A program made the position numbers and the translations under genes. From assembly GCA_030601845.1 (NCBI GenBank), contig JAUWAY010000004.1, positions 38,350 through 102,349 on the forward strand: a stretch of 64,000 bases of DNA. Direction: 5' to 3'. The notes under the pieces were generated by a model that saw nothing but the letters and a program-made list of their open reading frames with translations, did no database searches and had not been told where the DNA came from. Shown piece by piece: positions 33,332-42,376 of the stretch. The DNA comes from Phycisphaerae bacterium. Its GTDB lineage: Bacteria; Planctomycetota; Phycisphaerae; Sedimentisphaerales; Anaerobacaceae. Numbering within the stretch: the stretch's first letter is position 1; each line of letters starts with the position of its first letter.

Positions 33332-35251
33332 ATGCAAAGAAGACCTAACAGAATTGAAGTTCGTTTTGTTTGTATCGGCTTTTTGATAGCTGCAATGTTG
33401 GCCGGCACTTCTCACCCGGTCTTTTCAGCCGCTCAGAAATGTGCCGTAACGATTGACGTCAAAAAGACAGCCGAGCCGGTTTCAAAATACATCTATGGCC
33501 AGTTTATCGAACACCTCGGCCAGTGTATTTACGGCGGAATCTGGGCCGAAATGCTCCAGGACCGAAAGTTCTACCACCCTGTAGGAACCGAAGAATCACC
33601 GTGGAAAATAATCGGCCCCGACCGGAGCGTTGTTATGGTCCGCCGAAACTCCTACGTCGGAGACCACACCCCGCAGATAAACCTGCCCGGGCAAACACCA
33701 CGCGGGATTGAGCAGGAAGGATTGGCACTGATTGAGGCAAAAGAATATACCGGACGAATCGTCATTGCCGGCGACAGCGAAGCGGCGCCTGTAAAAGTCT
33801 CTCTTATATGGGGCGAGGGGAAAAACGCCCGTAAAACAGTAACAATTAGCGAAATCAATACCAATTTTGTCAAAATACCTTTACGCTTCAAGGCAGAAGC
33901 CACCACCGACAACGCCCGGCTGGAAATCGTCGGACTCGGCAAGGGAACGTTTAGTATTGGAACAGTTTCGCTAATGCCTGCCGACAATATCAATGGTATG
34001 CGGGCCGACACGCTCAAGCTGCTCAAAGAGCTTGACTCGCCCATCTACCGCTGGCCAGGCGGAAATTTCGTCAGCGGTTACGACTGGCGCGACGGCATCG
34101 GCGAACGCGACAAACGACCGCCGCGATGGGATTTCGCCTGGAATGCTCTCGAATCCAACGACTTCGGACTCGATGAGTTCATCGTCTTCTGCCGGCTGCT
34201 CGGAACAGAACCTTCGATTACAGTCAACAGCGGTTTCGGCGACTCCCATTCCGCCGCCAGGGAAGTCGAATATGCAAACGGCTCAGTTGATACGCCGATG
34301 GGTCGCCGACGGGCCGACAACGGCCATCGGCAACCTTACAATGTCAAGTACTGGTACGTCGGCAACGAAATGTGGGGCAAATTCCAGCTCGGCTATATGG
34401 AGCTGAGACACTATGTCATCAAGCACAACCACTTCGCCCGAGCGATGCGCAACACCGACCCCTCCATCAAACTCATCGCCGTCGGTGCCGCAGGCCCCTG
34501 GTCGGAGGGAATGCTCCAAAATTGCGCCGAATATACCGACCTTATCAGCGAGCACTTCTACAGAAAAGCAAAGGAATCCGTCGCCGAGCACGTCCGGCAG
34601 ATTCCCGATGCGGTCCGACACAAAGTTGCAGCCCATCGTGATTACCGTAAACGACTCAAGTCGCTCAAGGGCAAAGACATTCGCATCGCTATCGATGAAT
34701 GGAACTACTGGTACGGAACGCACATCTTTGGTGAGCTCGGCACCCGTTACTTCCTCAGAGACGCTCTCGGCATCGCCGCAGGTCTGCACGAAATGATTCG
34801 TAACAGTGACTTGGTGTTTATGGCCAACTACGCCCAGACTGTCAACGTCATCGGCGCTATCAAGACCACCAAGACCGATGCTGCCTTTGAGACAACCGGC
34901 CTGGCCTTGAAGCTTTACCGAAACCATTTCGGTACTTTACCTGTAGCTGTAATCGGTGACATAACCCCGCTCGATATAGTAGCCGCCTGGACCAACGACC
35001 ACAAGGCACTGACCGTTGCTGTCGTCAATCCAACAAAACAAAACTACGAACTGGCCGTGGACTTCAAAAGCGCTAACATTTCCGGGAATGGTCGGATGTG
35101 GCAGATAGCCCACTCCGACCCTATGGCCTACAACGAGCCCGGCAAACCGCCGCAGGTCGTGATTGAGGAAAAACCGCTAAAAAATATATCGGATACGCTC
35201 GCCGTACCGCCATTGAGCATCTGCCTTTACAAACTCCTAACTATGAACTAA
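33332..35251 (+). CDS. secreted GH51 alpha-L-arabinofuranosidase
   Basis: 639-residue retaining glycosidase with a signal peptide ([16 protein letters not shown]). The GH51 N-terminal region [20 protein letters not shown] and [19 protein letters not shown] are present. The acid/base Glu lies in [14 protein letters not shown] and the nucleophile in [14 protein letters not shown]-terminal beta-domain follows. It would remove arabinofuranose side chains from arabinan or arabinoxylan outside the cell. AAGGAAAA precedes the ATG. The gene stands alone on the strand with repeats on both sides. Confidence 0.93.
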   Translation: MQRRPNRIEVRFVCIGFLIAAMLAGTSHPVFSAAQKCAVTIDVKKTAEPVSKYIYGQFIEHLGQCIYGGIWAEMLQDRKFYHPVGTEESPWKIIGPDRSVVMVRRNSYVGDHTPQINLPGQTPRGIEQEGLALIEAKEYTGRIVIAGDSEAAPVKVSLIWGEGKNARKTVTISEINTNFVKIPLRFKAEATTDNARLEIVGLGKGTFSIGTVSLMPADNINGMRADTLKLLKELDSPIYRWPGGNFVSGYDWRDGIGERDKRPPRWDFAWNALESNDFGLDEFIVFCRLLGTEPSITVNSGFGDSHSAAREVEYANGSVDTPMGRRRADNGHRQPYNVKYWYVGNEMWGKFQLGYMELRHYVIKHNHFARAMRNTDPSIKLIAVGAAGPWSEGMLQNCAEYTDLISEHFYRKAKESVAEHVRQIPDAVRHKVAAHRDYRKRLKSLKGKDIRIAIDEWNYWYGTHIFGELGTRYFLRDALGIAAGLHEMIRNSDLVFMANYAQTVNVIGAIKTTKTDAAFETTGLALKLYRNHFGTLPVAVIGDITPLDIVAAWTNDHKALTVAVVNPTKQNYELAVDFKSANISGNGRMWQIAHSDPMAYNEPGKPPQVVIEEKPLKNISDTLAVPPLSICLYKLLTMN

Positions 35252-35280
35252 AATCTATGCTAATCTGTGGCTTTGCTCTA

Positions 35281-35350
35281 TTGAACAATGTTTTGAAAAT
35301 TTGAATTTTTATATTGTTTCGGATTTCGAAATTCGATATTCGGATTTGAG
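35281..35350. repeat. TTTGAATTTTTATATTGTTTCGGATTTCGA repeat
   Basis: Close relative of the tract ending at 32272 (shared ATATTGTTTCGRATTTCGA). It is immediately upstream of the DUF6485 gene. Confidence 0.75.
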
Positions 35351-35366
35351 AGAAACGGAGGTTTTT

Positions 35367-35561
35367 ATGGAATGCCAAAAAGAGCAAAACCTACAAAACT
35401 GCAATTGCTCGTATCCTGGCTGTGAAAGAAAGGGAACATGCTGCGAGTGTATAAGCTATCATTTATCGGCAAAGCAGCTACCCGGATGCTGTTTCCCCGA
35501 CGATGTCGAGAAGACTTACGACCGCAGCTTCCGCGCCTTCGCAAAAGCCTGGGGGCTATAA
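35367..35561 (+). CDS. small Cys-rich protein (DUF6485-like)
   Basis: 64-residue protein with nine cysteines: [33 protein letters not shown] and [17 protein letters not shown]. The arrangement suggests a metal-binding or zinc-ribbon-like fold. Small proteins of this type are widespread in anaerobes and have no assigned function. CGGAGG six bases before the ATG sets the start; the longer frame begins inside the repeat. The C-terminus [10 protein letters not shown] is typical of the family. Confidence 0.75.
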   Translation: MECQKEQNLQNCNCSYPGCERKGTCCECISYHLSAKQLPGCCFPDDVEKTYDRSFRAFAKAWGL

Positions 35562-35580
35562 ACCAATCGACCCAGACGTC

Positions 35581-35653
35581 CTCCCTGTCATTGCGAGTGA
35601 GGCCCTTCGTTTCGCTCAGGGTAAACTCCGCCGAGCGTGGCAATCTCAATTCC
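35581..35653. repeat. TGTCATTGCGAG...CAATCTC element
   Basis: CCCTGTCATTGCGAGTGAGG, TTCGCTCAGGGTAAACTCCG and GTGGCAATCTC. An inverted relative is at 46544-46602 and a partial relative at 63670-63722. Confidence 0.85.
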
Positions 35654-35693
35654 AGACAACGTACAAATATTGTCACATCGGGTTTGGTAACTA

Positions 35694-36590
35694 CTACCTG
35701 CCGAATTCAAACTTCTTACCTGTCAGCCGTTCGTAGCCCTCAATGTATTTGCTGCTGGTCTTTTGAACAATATCTTCAGGCAATTCGACCCCCGGGCCGG
35801 ATTTATCGAAATTTATACTCTCTAAGAAATTGCGAACAAATTGCTTATCGAAGCTCTCCTGGTCCCTGCCGACCTCATACTTGTCCTCCGGCCAGAACCG
35901 CGAAGAGTCCGGCGTCAATACCTCATCAATCAAAATTATCCTGCCGTCAATAACACCCCACTCAAACTTCGTATCAGCCAGGATTATCCCCCTGCTCTCG
36001 GCATAGTCACCGGCCTTTTTGAAAATCTCAATACTCTTATCCCGCACATAGTTCGCCGCCTCCTCACCAATAGTTTCAACACACCGCTGGAAACTGATAT
36101 TCTCATCGTGCGTTCCCCTCTCGGCCTTGGTCGCCGGCGTAAATATAAATTCGCCCAGTTTCTCGCACTGCCTTAAACCCGCCGGCAGCTTTTGTCCACA
36201 AACCGTCCCGCTTTCCTTGTATTCCTTCCAGCCCGAACCGGCCAGATACCCTCGCACCACACACTCAATCGGCAAAACTTCAACCTTTTTAACTAACATA
36301 CTCCGCCCGGCTAACTGCTCGCCATAATTGCAAAACGGCTCTGGAAAACTCCTTACATCATCGCTTATTAGATGATGCTCAACCTCACCGCCCAAAAAAT
36401 CAAACCAGAACCGCGAAATCCGCGTCAGAACAATCCCCTTATACGGTATCCCGTTGGCCATTACCACATCGAAAGCGCTTATCCTGTCGGTCGCAACTAT
36501 CAGCAGCTTATCACCCACATCGTATATGTCACGAACCTTACCCCGCTTCGGCTCAACCCCCGCTATCCTCGTCCGCAAAACCGTCTCCAT
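35694..36590 (-). CDS. purC: phosphoribosylaminoimidazole-succinocarboxamide synthase
   Basis: 298-residue SAICAR synthetase of the long bacterial type. GKVRDIYDVGDKLLIVATDR starts the ATP-binding fold, VVRGYLAGSGWKEYK and LADTKFEWGVIDG are diagnostic, and IILIDEVLTPDSSRFWP ends the active site. It joins aspartate to CAIR in purine synthesis. AAGGAAGG precedes the ATG; an extension of 15 codons reads the CCCGCGAAAGCGG repeat and is rejected. The HD-domain gene lies just upstream on the same strand. Confidence 0.96.
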   Translation of the reverse strand: METVLRTRIAGVEPKRGKVRDIYDVGDKLLIVATDRISAFDVVMANGIPYKGIVLTRISRFWFDFLGGEVEHHLISDDVRSFPEPFCNYGEQLAGRSMLVKKVEVLPIECVVRGYLAGSGWKEYKESGTVCGQKLPAGLRQCEKLGEFIFTPATKAERGTHDENISFQRCVETIGEEAANYVRDKSIEIFKKAGDYAESRGIILADTKFEWGVIDGRIILIDEVLTPDSSRFWPEDKYEVGRDQESFDKQFVRNFLESINFDKSGPGVELPEDIVQKTSSKYIEGYERLTGKKFEFGR

Positions 36591-36608
36591 AACAATACCT
36601 TCCTTTAT

Positions 36609-36633
36609 GTCGTTCCCGCGAAAGCGGCTATCC
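36609..36633. repeat. GTCGTTCCCGCGAAAGCGGCTATCC repeat
   Basis: Palindrome-bearing element, with CCGC/GCGG stem, between the HD gene and purC. A second copy with the fuller stem CCCCGC/GCGGGG is at 38034-38058. Confidence 0.8.
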
Positions 36634-37425
36634 AATTTCCCTTCTTATTCTGCAATCAACATACGCAAATATCTTTTCTTTGACCCTTTCGATGTCAGCT
36701 GTCTCCGGCAGAAAACCAACCAGCTTCTCCAGCAATTTGCGTTGTCTTATCCACCTCAACGTCGCTGCAAAATTCATATCATAGACCCATCCAAGCTGGC
36801 AGAGCTTCAAATCATTTAACGTCCGCAGCTCGCTGTAGTCAATCCGCCGCCCACGCAAAATACCTTCAACCACCTCAGCCGAATATCTCGGCTCATCCGG
36901 AAGCTCCAGCTCCAGCTTAAACTCCTCCCGATTGTCCCTGTATTGGCTGTAGTAATCCGTCACCACATAAAGCACATCCACCTTATCGGCATCGCGAATC
37001 AATTTCGAAAACAGCAGACACTGCCCGTCCAAATCTCCCGGCAGTTCTCTACGCCCATGATACTCAATCGCCTTTTCTATTAATTCTCTCTCCGACACGT
37101 CTACCGGCTCAAGTACCTTTCTCTTCCGCAGAATCTCTAAACCCAACAGGCAGTGGTCCACGCTTCTTACGTCACTGTATGTCCGGTATTTGACAAACTG
37201 CTCGAACCGCCCGATGTCGTGAAAGAGCGCTGTCACCTCAGCTATCCGCCTCTGGTTCTCATCAAGCCCAAGCTCGTCAGCTAAATACAGCATCTCCTCG
37301 CAGGTCCGCCGACTGTGCTCCTCTTTCAGCTTCAAATTGGCGTTGACAAACTCATCGTCCCCATAAAAGCCGGCTACATAATCATCAAACCAAACCCTGA
37401 ATTTCTCTACTTTGTCCTGCTCCAT
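36628..37425 (-). CDS. HD-domain phosphohydrolase
   Basis: 265-residue cytoplasmic HD-superfamily protein. Metal ligands are visible as H in EEHSRRTCEEM, HD in VTALFHDIGRFEQ, and H/D in AIEYHGRRELP and KLIRDADKVDVLY. This pattern fits small HD hydrolases acting on nucleotides or phosphorylated metabolites; substrate unknown. The open frame begins at TTG 37446 but ATG 37425 has a GATGAGG ribosome site. The stop is 37 bases upstream of purC, suggesting shared transcription. Confidence 0.85.
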   Translation of the reverse strand: MEQDKVEKFRVWFDDYVAGFYGDDEFVNANLKLKEEHSRRTCEEMLYLADELGLDENQRRIAEVTALFHDIGRFEQFVKYRTYSDVRSVDHCLLGLEILRKRKVLEPVDVSERELIEKAIEYHGRRELPGDLDGQCLLFSKLIRDADKVDVLYVVTDYYSQYRDNREEFKLELELPDEPRYSAEVVEGILRGRRIDYSELRTLNDLKLCQLGWVYDMNFAATLRWIRQRKLLEKLVGFLPETADIERVKEKIFAYVDCRIRREIG

Positions 37426-37550
37426 AACCTCATCGCTTCCGAACAAAATTGCCTTAATACCAATTTATAGCAACTTTTGAGAAAAATTACCATTCAATAT
37501 TTAAAAACAGTTTCTTTTAAAGTATAATTACCCGCAGAGAAAATAAAGGT

Positions 37551-37688
37551 GAGCTAAAGTGCCTAAAATGTTTGCGACTCTTGTTTAAGGTTGTGGATGC
37601 TCGTATCGAAGTTCGTTATAGAAGCTCGTTTTTTTCAAGCATCCGGTTTCCAGCTTCGATACCAGTTTCGACAACGACAAACGAGCTT
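37551..37688. repeat. GTTTAAGGTTGTGGATGCTCG palindromic dispersed element, copy 1
   Basis: Starts with GTGAGCTAAAGTGCCTAAAATG, then about 113 bases that read GACTCTTGTTTAAGGTTGTG at one end and CGACAAACGAGCTTCC at the other, with repeated GCTCGTATCGAAG/CTTCGATACCAG words that can pair. A second copy runs in the opposite direction at 63874-64000. It separates the HD gene from the cupin gene. Confidence 0.85.
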
Positions 37689-37750
37689 CCACGGCAAGAG
37701 CAAACTTCTTGGTGTCTTGGTGCCTTAGTGGCAGGAAAGGAAAAAACAAA

Positions 37751-38029
37751 ATGCCTACCGTTAAAGATGTGATTGTCCGAAAACCGTCCGACGCCGAAGC
37801 CGAAACCTGCAAGGCCTGGCCAATCTGGAAGTGCCAGACAAGCGCTTTCGACTGGGAATACACAGAAAAAGAAACCTGCCTTCTCATTGAAGGCAAGGTA
37901 ACTGTTACGGACAAAGACGGCAAAGACTCAGTAACTTTCGGACCAGGCGACTTCGTTATCTTCCCACAGGACCTCGAATGCACCTGGAACGTACACGAAG
38001 CCGTAACAAAACATTACAACTTCGGATAA
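37751..38029 (+). CDS. small cupin-domain protein
   Basis: 92-residue single cupin. WPIWKCQTSAFDWEYTEKET is followed by LLIEGKVTVTDKDG and FGPGDFVIFPQDLECTW, matching the cupin_3 (DUF861) type. The HxH-E metal site is reduced; a Cys/Trp-rich front half is typical of this subgroup. Such proteins are often sugar or metal sensors or accessory enzymes. AGGAAAGGA precedes the ATG at 37751; the longer frame lacks a site. Promoter-like TATAAT lies at 37525-37530 with a weak -35. Confidence 0.82.
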   Translation: MPTVKDVIVRKPSDAEAETCKAWPIWKCQTSAFDWEYTEKETCLLIEGKVTVTDKDGKDSVTFGPGDFVIFPQDLECTWNVHEAVTKHYNFG

Positions 38030-38033
38030 ATTT

Positions 38034-38058
38034 GTCATCCCCGCGAAAGCGGGGACCC
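38034..38058. repeat. GTCATCCCCGCGAAAGCGGGGACCC repeat
   Basis: Strong short palindrome (CCCCGC/GCGGGG) between the cupin gene and the end of blaR1; possibly also acting as a bidirectional stop signal. Confidence 0.85.
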
Positions 38059-38079
38059 AAAAATGTTTTTCCTTCAAAT

Positions 38080-40353
38080 TTATTCGGGGGTTGTCGTTAC
38101 TGACTTCTCAATGATGTGCCCATCTTTTACGATAACCCTCATCGATGCACGGTTGTTTGTCTCATCTGACTCAACTAAATTATCATCATAATCGAGAACA
38201 ACGTTGAACTTATGCTGACCATCCGGCAAATGGAAATCCCGGGTACATTCATTCCAGCTCTTGCTCGGCTCAATAGGCCCTGCTTCATGCCAGCCGCTGT
38301 GAACATTACCAGCTTCATCCATATTATTGGCTGAATCACCCCGATAGAATCTCAGCTTAAACTTCGGGGTCGTAACATCACTCTGATTCTCAATAGAAAC
38401 CACAAGATTGCAAACCCCTCGCTTCTCGTCTAAGCGAATATCGAAATTCGCAGGTGTGATATCAACTCCTTCTACTACTTTTCCCTTTTCGCCAGTAGGT
38501 TTTTCAACTTCAATTTGCACATTGGTTTTCACCCCCGGCCGAAGAGAAACATTCTTAAAATCAACCCATTCGTATGGCCGAACCTGGTATTGAAATTCCT
38601 TGATTTGCCCAAGTTTCAGATTTTTAAAAGTAGCCGTCAACTGGTCAACTTTTCCTGAAGCTACGGAACCGTGGTAAGTAGTATGCAATACCCCTTCCTT
38701 GTCAATAGCTACAACCCGTTCAGCACGATCTCTTCGCCATTCACTTGAGGCAACAATATGCGTGGCACCACGGCTCTCGAATGCTTGTGACCATAGCACG
38801 TCCGTCTGTTTCCCACTAATCATTCTTGTGCCTTCGTGACTTGCTATCGTACTCCAGGGCCCGGCAGCAATGCCGATTCGGATTGAGGTCAAAGAGCGGT
38901 TATCTTTTATAACAGCAACAGTGGCTTCAAAACCATCAAGCTGATGTTCCTGGTAATCTAACACCTCACAAGAACCCCACCGGCTGGGCGCTCCTTCAAT
39001 ATTCCGCCATGTAAAACTCAGGTCCTCGGGACCATCCACTTTAACCACAAACCCATAATTGGCCTCGTCATGCTCCTGTTTCACATATATTTCTTCACCA
39101 AGAGCTGAGCCATCCGGCCGCCAGCATCTCCTGCCAGTCTCCGGCCAGTCACAAGCCCCAACCAGTTCAACCGTAACACCATTCGGTAGCGTCGCTATAA
39201 ACTGTCTTTCCACTCTGTCATCTGTCTTCTGTCCTCTGTTTTCTGCCGCGGCCATCGGCAATAACGCACAACCCACGACAATAACCGCAATCAGGCCGAG
39301 AATCCCCAATTTTGCACTTTTCGGTATCGGCCGGTTCAACATTCTCTTAATCCTGCCTTTCAATGCACTTTTCGATTCCACAACACCTATCAATCGCAAG
39401 CTCAAAGCCGGCCGGCCAAAAACCAGCTTCGCCACGTTCACCAGAGTCTCCGGATACTGCTGGGCGTTAGCGCCCATTGCCACCTGAACCGCCTCGTCAA
39501 CCGCCTGCTCACGCACCCTGCGAATCACGCAATTGGCAAGCCACAGCAGCGGATTATAGAAATATGCAATCTGCAAAACGGTCTGAGCCAGATTCACCCA
39601 CAAATCGCCACGCTTGATATGCGCAAGCTCGTGCATCAAAACCGCCCGCAGCTCACTCGACTTCAAACTTGGCCCGAGGTTCTCCGGCACCAAAACCACA
39701 GGCCTAAATAACCCGCACACCGCCGGACTGGCAGTATTAGCCGAAACCTTCAGCCGAATCTTTCTTTTCACCCCCATACGTTCACAGCAGTACTCAAACG
39801 CATCGGTCATTCGGTTATCCGCATCCCTGGCCTGCGCAACAAGCCCACTGACAAAAAACACCCGCTGCAACAGCAATAACCCCATCATCACCATGACAGT
39901 CAGCCAGACCAGAAACACAATCCCCTGCCATGTTGCTGTCGTCACCGATATTACCGTCGGCCGAGCACCCATCTCCGCCACTGCTGGCTCAACCAATTTT
40001 GTCAGTGTCACTGCGGGCGCTTCGCTGCCAATTTCGACAGGTGCCGGCTCCGCTGCTTGCGGCATATCCGCTGGATTTACAGAAACAGCCAGAGCGCTTA
40101 CTTTTATATCCGCCAGTTCATCGCCAAACCAGTAACCCAAACTCACCGGCGTCGAAAGCGTGGTTGGCAAAACGAGCTTGGCTAACACTAACATCCATAT
40201 CCAGTACCGAAACACCGCACGCACTCTCTTGCGAAGCGCAAAATCCAGTATCAATAGCAGCACAATCAGCACGCTGGATTGAACCAGCATTGGCCAGGCA
40301 AATTCAACAAACCTCAAACCTGCCGAATTAATCTGTTCCAACATCGCATTCAT
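38080..40353 (-). CDS. BlaR1-type M56 membrane metallopeptidase sensor with C-terminal CARDB domain
   Basis: 757-residue sensor-like protein. Four N-terminal membrane segments surround the M56 zinc-protease core: AVLMHELAHIKRGDLWV holds HELAH, and EQAVDEAV is the distal Glu/Asp site. After another membrane helix (LGILGLIAVIVVGCALLPMA), the exported part has no penicillin-binding motif but ends with a CARDB-like domain (ITPANFDIRLDEKRGVCNLV, VVLDYDDNLVESDETNNRA). The likely role is signal-triggered cleavage of the BlaI repressor; the signal is unlikely to be a beta-lactam. GGAGGG precedes the ATG, 30 bases after blaI. A QKTED-type insertion sits at residues about 369-380. Confidence 0.87.
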   Translation of the reverse strand: MNAMLEQINSAGLRFVEFAWPMLVQSSVLIVLLLILDFALRKRVRAVFRYWIWMLVLAKLVLPTTLSTPVSLGYWFGDELADIKVSALAVSVNPADMPQAAEPAPVEIGSEAPAVTLTKLVEPAVAEMGARPTVISVTTATWQGIVFLVWLTVMVMMGLLLLQRVFFVSGLVAQARDADNRMTDAFEYCCERMGVKRKIRLKVSANTASPAVCGLFRPVVLVPENLGPSLKSSELRAVLMHELAHIKRGDLWVNLAQTVLQIAYFYNPLLWLANCVIRRVREQAVDEAVQVAMGANAQQYPETLVNVAKLVFGRPALSLRLIGVVESKSALKGRIKRMLNRPIPKSAKLGILGLIAVIVVGCALLPMAAAENRGQKTDDRVERQFIATLPNGVTVELVGACDWPETGRRCWRPDGSALGEEIYVKQEHDEANYGFVVKVDGPEDLSFTWRNIEGAPSRWGSCEVLDYQEHQLDGFEATVAVIKDNRSLTSIRIGIAAGPWSTIASHEGTRMISGKQTDVLWSQAFESRGATHIVASSEWRRDRAERVVAIDKEGVLHTTYHGSVASGKVDQLTATFKNLKLGQIKEFQYQVRPYEWVDFKNVSLRPGVKTNVQIEVEKPTGEKGKVVEGVDITPANFDIRLDEKRGVCNLVVSIENQSDVTTPKFKLRFYRGDSANNMDEAGNVHSGWHEAGPIEPSKSWNECTRDFHLPDGQHKFNVVLDYDDNLVESDETNNRASMRVIVKDGHIIEKSVTTTPE
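39213..39248 (+). repeat. intragenic TCTGTCTTCTGTCCTCTG repeat (blaR1)
   Basis: Read in frame on the minus strand as ENRGQKTDDRVERQ between the last membrane helix and the exported domain of BlaR1. Confidence 0.75.
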
Positions 40354-40383
40354 AATACGCCCTCCCTTTATTAAGAGGCCTTT

Positions 40384-40785
40384 TTATTTTCGCTTTTTCC
40401 CCGCCGTCTTCTGTCTTCTCTTTTTTATCATCGTTTCCAGCTCATTTAACTCACGCTTCGACAGCTTATTGTTATCAATCAGAAATTGCATCATCGGCGT
40501 AAGGGCACCATCAAATGCCCTTTTTACCGCCCGCATAATCTCTCCCTTCTGCGCCTGTTGTTTCGTAATAGCCGAGCGGTACAGAATAAGATTACGGACT
40601 CTTTCGGTCTCAAGCAGCCCTTTGGCCGCCATTCGGTCCATCATTGTCTTGACCGTGCTGTAGGTCCAGCCTCTTTCACTCTCAAGCACCTCTTGAACGC
40701 TCGGCGCTGCGCACGGCTGGTTATCCCAGACCGCCTGCATAATCGCCCACTCAGCTTCGGTCAGTTCATAATTTTTCTTTGCCAT
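40384..40785 (-). CDS. BlaI/MecI-family transcriptional repressor
   Basis: 133-residue winged-helix repressor. LTEAEWAIMQAVWDNQPCAA and the recognition helix WTYSTVKTMMDRMAAKGLLE are typical. The C-terminal dimer region contains the family site cleaved by BlaR1. The last residues (KKRRQKTAGKKRK) include another QKTED-like repeat segment, beyond the conserved domain. AAGGAGG precedes the ATG. It is transcribed just before blaR1, so the two form a sensor-repressor pair. A perfect operator lies in its promoter. Confidence 0.93.
   Translation of the reverse strand: MAKKNYELTEAEWAIMQAVWDNQPCAAPSVQEVLESERGWTYSTVKTMMDRMAAKGLLETERVRNLILYRSAITKQQAQKGEIMRAVKRAFDGALTPMMQFLIDNNKLSKRELNELETMIKKRRQKTAGKKRK
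40402..40420 (+). repeat. intragenic GTCTTCTGTCTTCTC repeat (blaI C-terminus)
   Basis: Short copy of the TCTTCTGTCTTCTG family, forming the RRQKTA codons at the end of BlaI. Confidence 0.6.
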
Positions 40786-40814
40786 AGCAACCTCCTTTTT
40801 CTCTAACCACGTCA

Positions 40815-40843
40815 AGTTTACTCTACATTTGTAGAGATTGCAA
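40815..40843 (-). promoter_or_regulatory. blaI promoter with internal BlaI operator
   Basis: On the minus strand TTGCAA (40843-40838) and TAAACT (40820-40815) are 17 bases apart. The spacer holds the perfect palindrome CTCTACA-TT-TGTAGAG (40821-40836), which includes the TACA/TGTA core recognised by BlaI/MecI. Bound repressor would cover the promoter between its boxes, giving autoregulation of blaI-blaR1. Confidence 0.75.
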
Positions 40844-40964
40844 GAAAAAAATATAATTTTTTCAAATTTTTTTCTACCCTCTGTTCCGCTCTCGTCAGCC
40901 CTGCCCAGCAGACCCCGGCAATCTAAAAAATAATCAACAATCAATTACCCACCCCCGCTAATAG

Positions 40965-41150
40965 CTTTCCGTGGCTTTGTAATTTTTTAATCTCTCTGCG
41001 CAATCTGTGAAATCCGTGGTGAGATTATTATTGTCCTTTTTCTGCCTTTTTGTGGCTATATTTCTCTGTGCCTTCTGTGGCGAAAATATATCGGTGTCAA
41101 TTCGTGTTAATTCGTGGCCAAAAAAGCACTACGAACTACGAACTAAGAAC
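40965..41150. repeat. GTTAATTCGTGG and AATCTGTGAAATCCGTGG repeat cluster
   Basis: Chain of dispersed words, TCTCTGCGCAATCTGTGAAA, TGTGGCTATATTTCTCTGTG, AATTCGTGTTAATTCGTGGC and ACTACGAACTACGAACTAAG. No gene is seen between blaI and the response regulator. Confidence 0.7.
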
Positions 41151-41204
41151 TCAAAACTATCGCGCCGACCAGCGCGATCATTTGCGCAGGGGGGTAGCAA
41201 AAAC

Positions 41205-41415
41205 GTACTCAAAAAGCGGCCATTTTTGCACAGATTTCACCATTTTTCGCAAGTTTTCGCAAATTTTTGCTATTTTTTGCTATTTTTTGCTCATTTTTGC
41301 TCATTTTTGACGCCTGTTTTTAAAAACTTGCGCATTTGATGCGAAAACTTGCGCGTTTGGTGCGAAAATCTTTCGCATTTGCGAAAAAACTTGCGCGTTT
41401 GATGCGAAAAAATTG
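41205..41415 (+). repeat. TTTTTGCTATTTTTTGC tract with CTTGCGCGTTTGATGC boxes
   Basis: T-rich tract with several TTTTTCGCAAG and GCTATTTTTT repeats, then three CTTGCGCRTTTGRTGC boxes. The segment 41372-41405 is identical over 34 bases to 23443-23476. It stands upstream of the response-regulator gene, as its counterpart stands upstream of the STAS gene. Confidence 0.85.
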
Positions 41416-41576
41416 CCACAACGTCCTATAATTTACTGCTCTTTTGCCCTGAAACTACTTATGCAATACCCCTTTTTTTAGGCAGTAAACAGCGAAAATC
41501 CCCTCCAATCCACCCAAAGACTGATAATATCCGCATCCTCATAACTAAAAAAAATGGTTTTTAAACATTTTTTCTC

Positions 41577-41606
41577 TTGACAAATCCAGAGTTTGATAGT
41601 TAAATT
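41577..41606 (+). promoter_or_regulatory. putative promoter of the response-regulator gene
   Basis: Perfect TTGACA (41577-41582), then TAAATT (41601-41606) with an 18-base spacer. The ATG is 70 bases further and has its own AGGAGG. Confidence 0.6.
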
Positions 41607-41675
41607 AGGACAAAAAGGCAACATGGGAAGGCCTTTAGCTGAATGGATTTAGTTTGACAAGGAGGATTAGATAAG

Positions 41676-42242
41676 ATGAAGGATTTATTTACGACCGGCG
41701 AAGCCGCCGAGATTTGCAGGCTAAGTCAGCAGACAATCATACGTTGTTTTGATGCTGGCCGGCTCGAGGGATTTCGCATTCCAGGCTCAAAATTCCGCAG
41801 AATTCCACGCCGGAGCTTAGTCAAATTTATGAAGGAAAACAGTATCCCCCTGGATGAACTCGACTCCGGCAAAAAGAAAGTCCTTATCGTTGATGATGAT
41901 GCTGAAATTGTTGAGCTTATCTCCGACGTCCTTGTTCGTGATGGCGGGTTCGAGATCAAAACCGCCTCGAGCGGCTATGACGCGGGAATATTGACCCAGC
42001 AGTTTCGGCCCGACCTGATATTACTCGATTATATGCTGCCTGATGTCAACGGCAACGTCGTCTGCCAGACGATAAGAAACAATCCCGAATTTGAAGACAT
42101 CAAAATCATAATTGTAAGCGGCGTCATAAAAGAGGACGAAATCGACCAGTTGTTAAAATCCGGCGCGGAAGATTTCATAAGAAAACCGTTTAACATTGAT
42201 GAGCTAACTGGCAAAATCACCGCCGTCTTACAGATGAAATAA
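41676..42242 (+). CDS. response regulator with N-terminal excisionase-like (HTH_17) DNA-binding domain
   Basis: 188-residue protein with reversed domain order. Residues 1-55 form an excisionase/MerR-like winged helix (FTTGEAAEICRLSQQTIIRC, RIPGSKFRRIPRRSLVKFM). Residues 65-186 are a receiver domain: acidic pair VDDDAEIVE, phosphorylation Asp in LILLDYMLPDVNG, Thr/Ser switch IIIVSG and Lys in FIRKPF. Most response regulators carry the DNA-binding part at the C-terminus. It is followed by an HDOD-histidine kinase, the likely partner. AGGAGG precedes the ATG. Confidence 0.9.
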   Translation: MKDLFTTGEAAEICRLSQQTIIRCFDAGRLEGFRIPGSKFRRIPRRSLVKFMKENSIPLDELDSGKKKVLIVDDDAEIVELISDVLVRDGGFEIKTASSGYDAGILTQQFRPDLILLDYMLPDVNGNVVCQTIRNNPEFEDIKIIIVSGVIKEDEIDQLLKSGAEDFIRKPFNIDELTGKITAVLQMK

Positions 42243-42376
42243 ATAAAACAACACGAAGTCATTCGGGCCATTTGAAACCTCGACGGCTAATAAAAATAAT
42301 AGCAGACTATAAGTGCATAAGTTGCAAGCACTCTTATGCTTTTGTTCACTCTATACGCTAAAAAGAGGATAACTAC

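Noticed and set aside
38080..40353. Calling blaR1 a beta-lactam resistance sensor
   Set aside because: No penicillin-binding motif follows the peptidase; the exported domain is CARDB-like, so only the M56 sensor role is supported.
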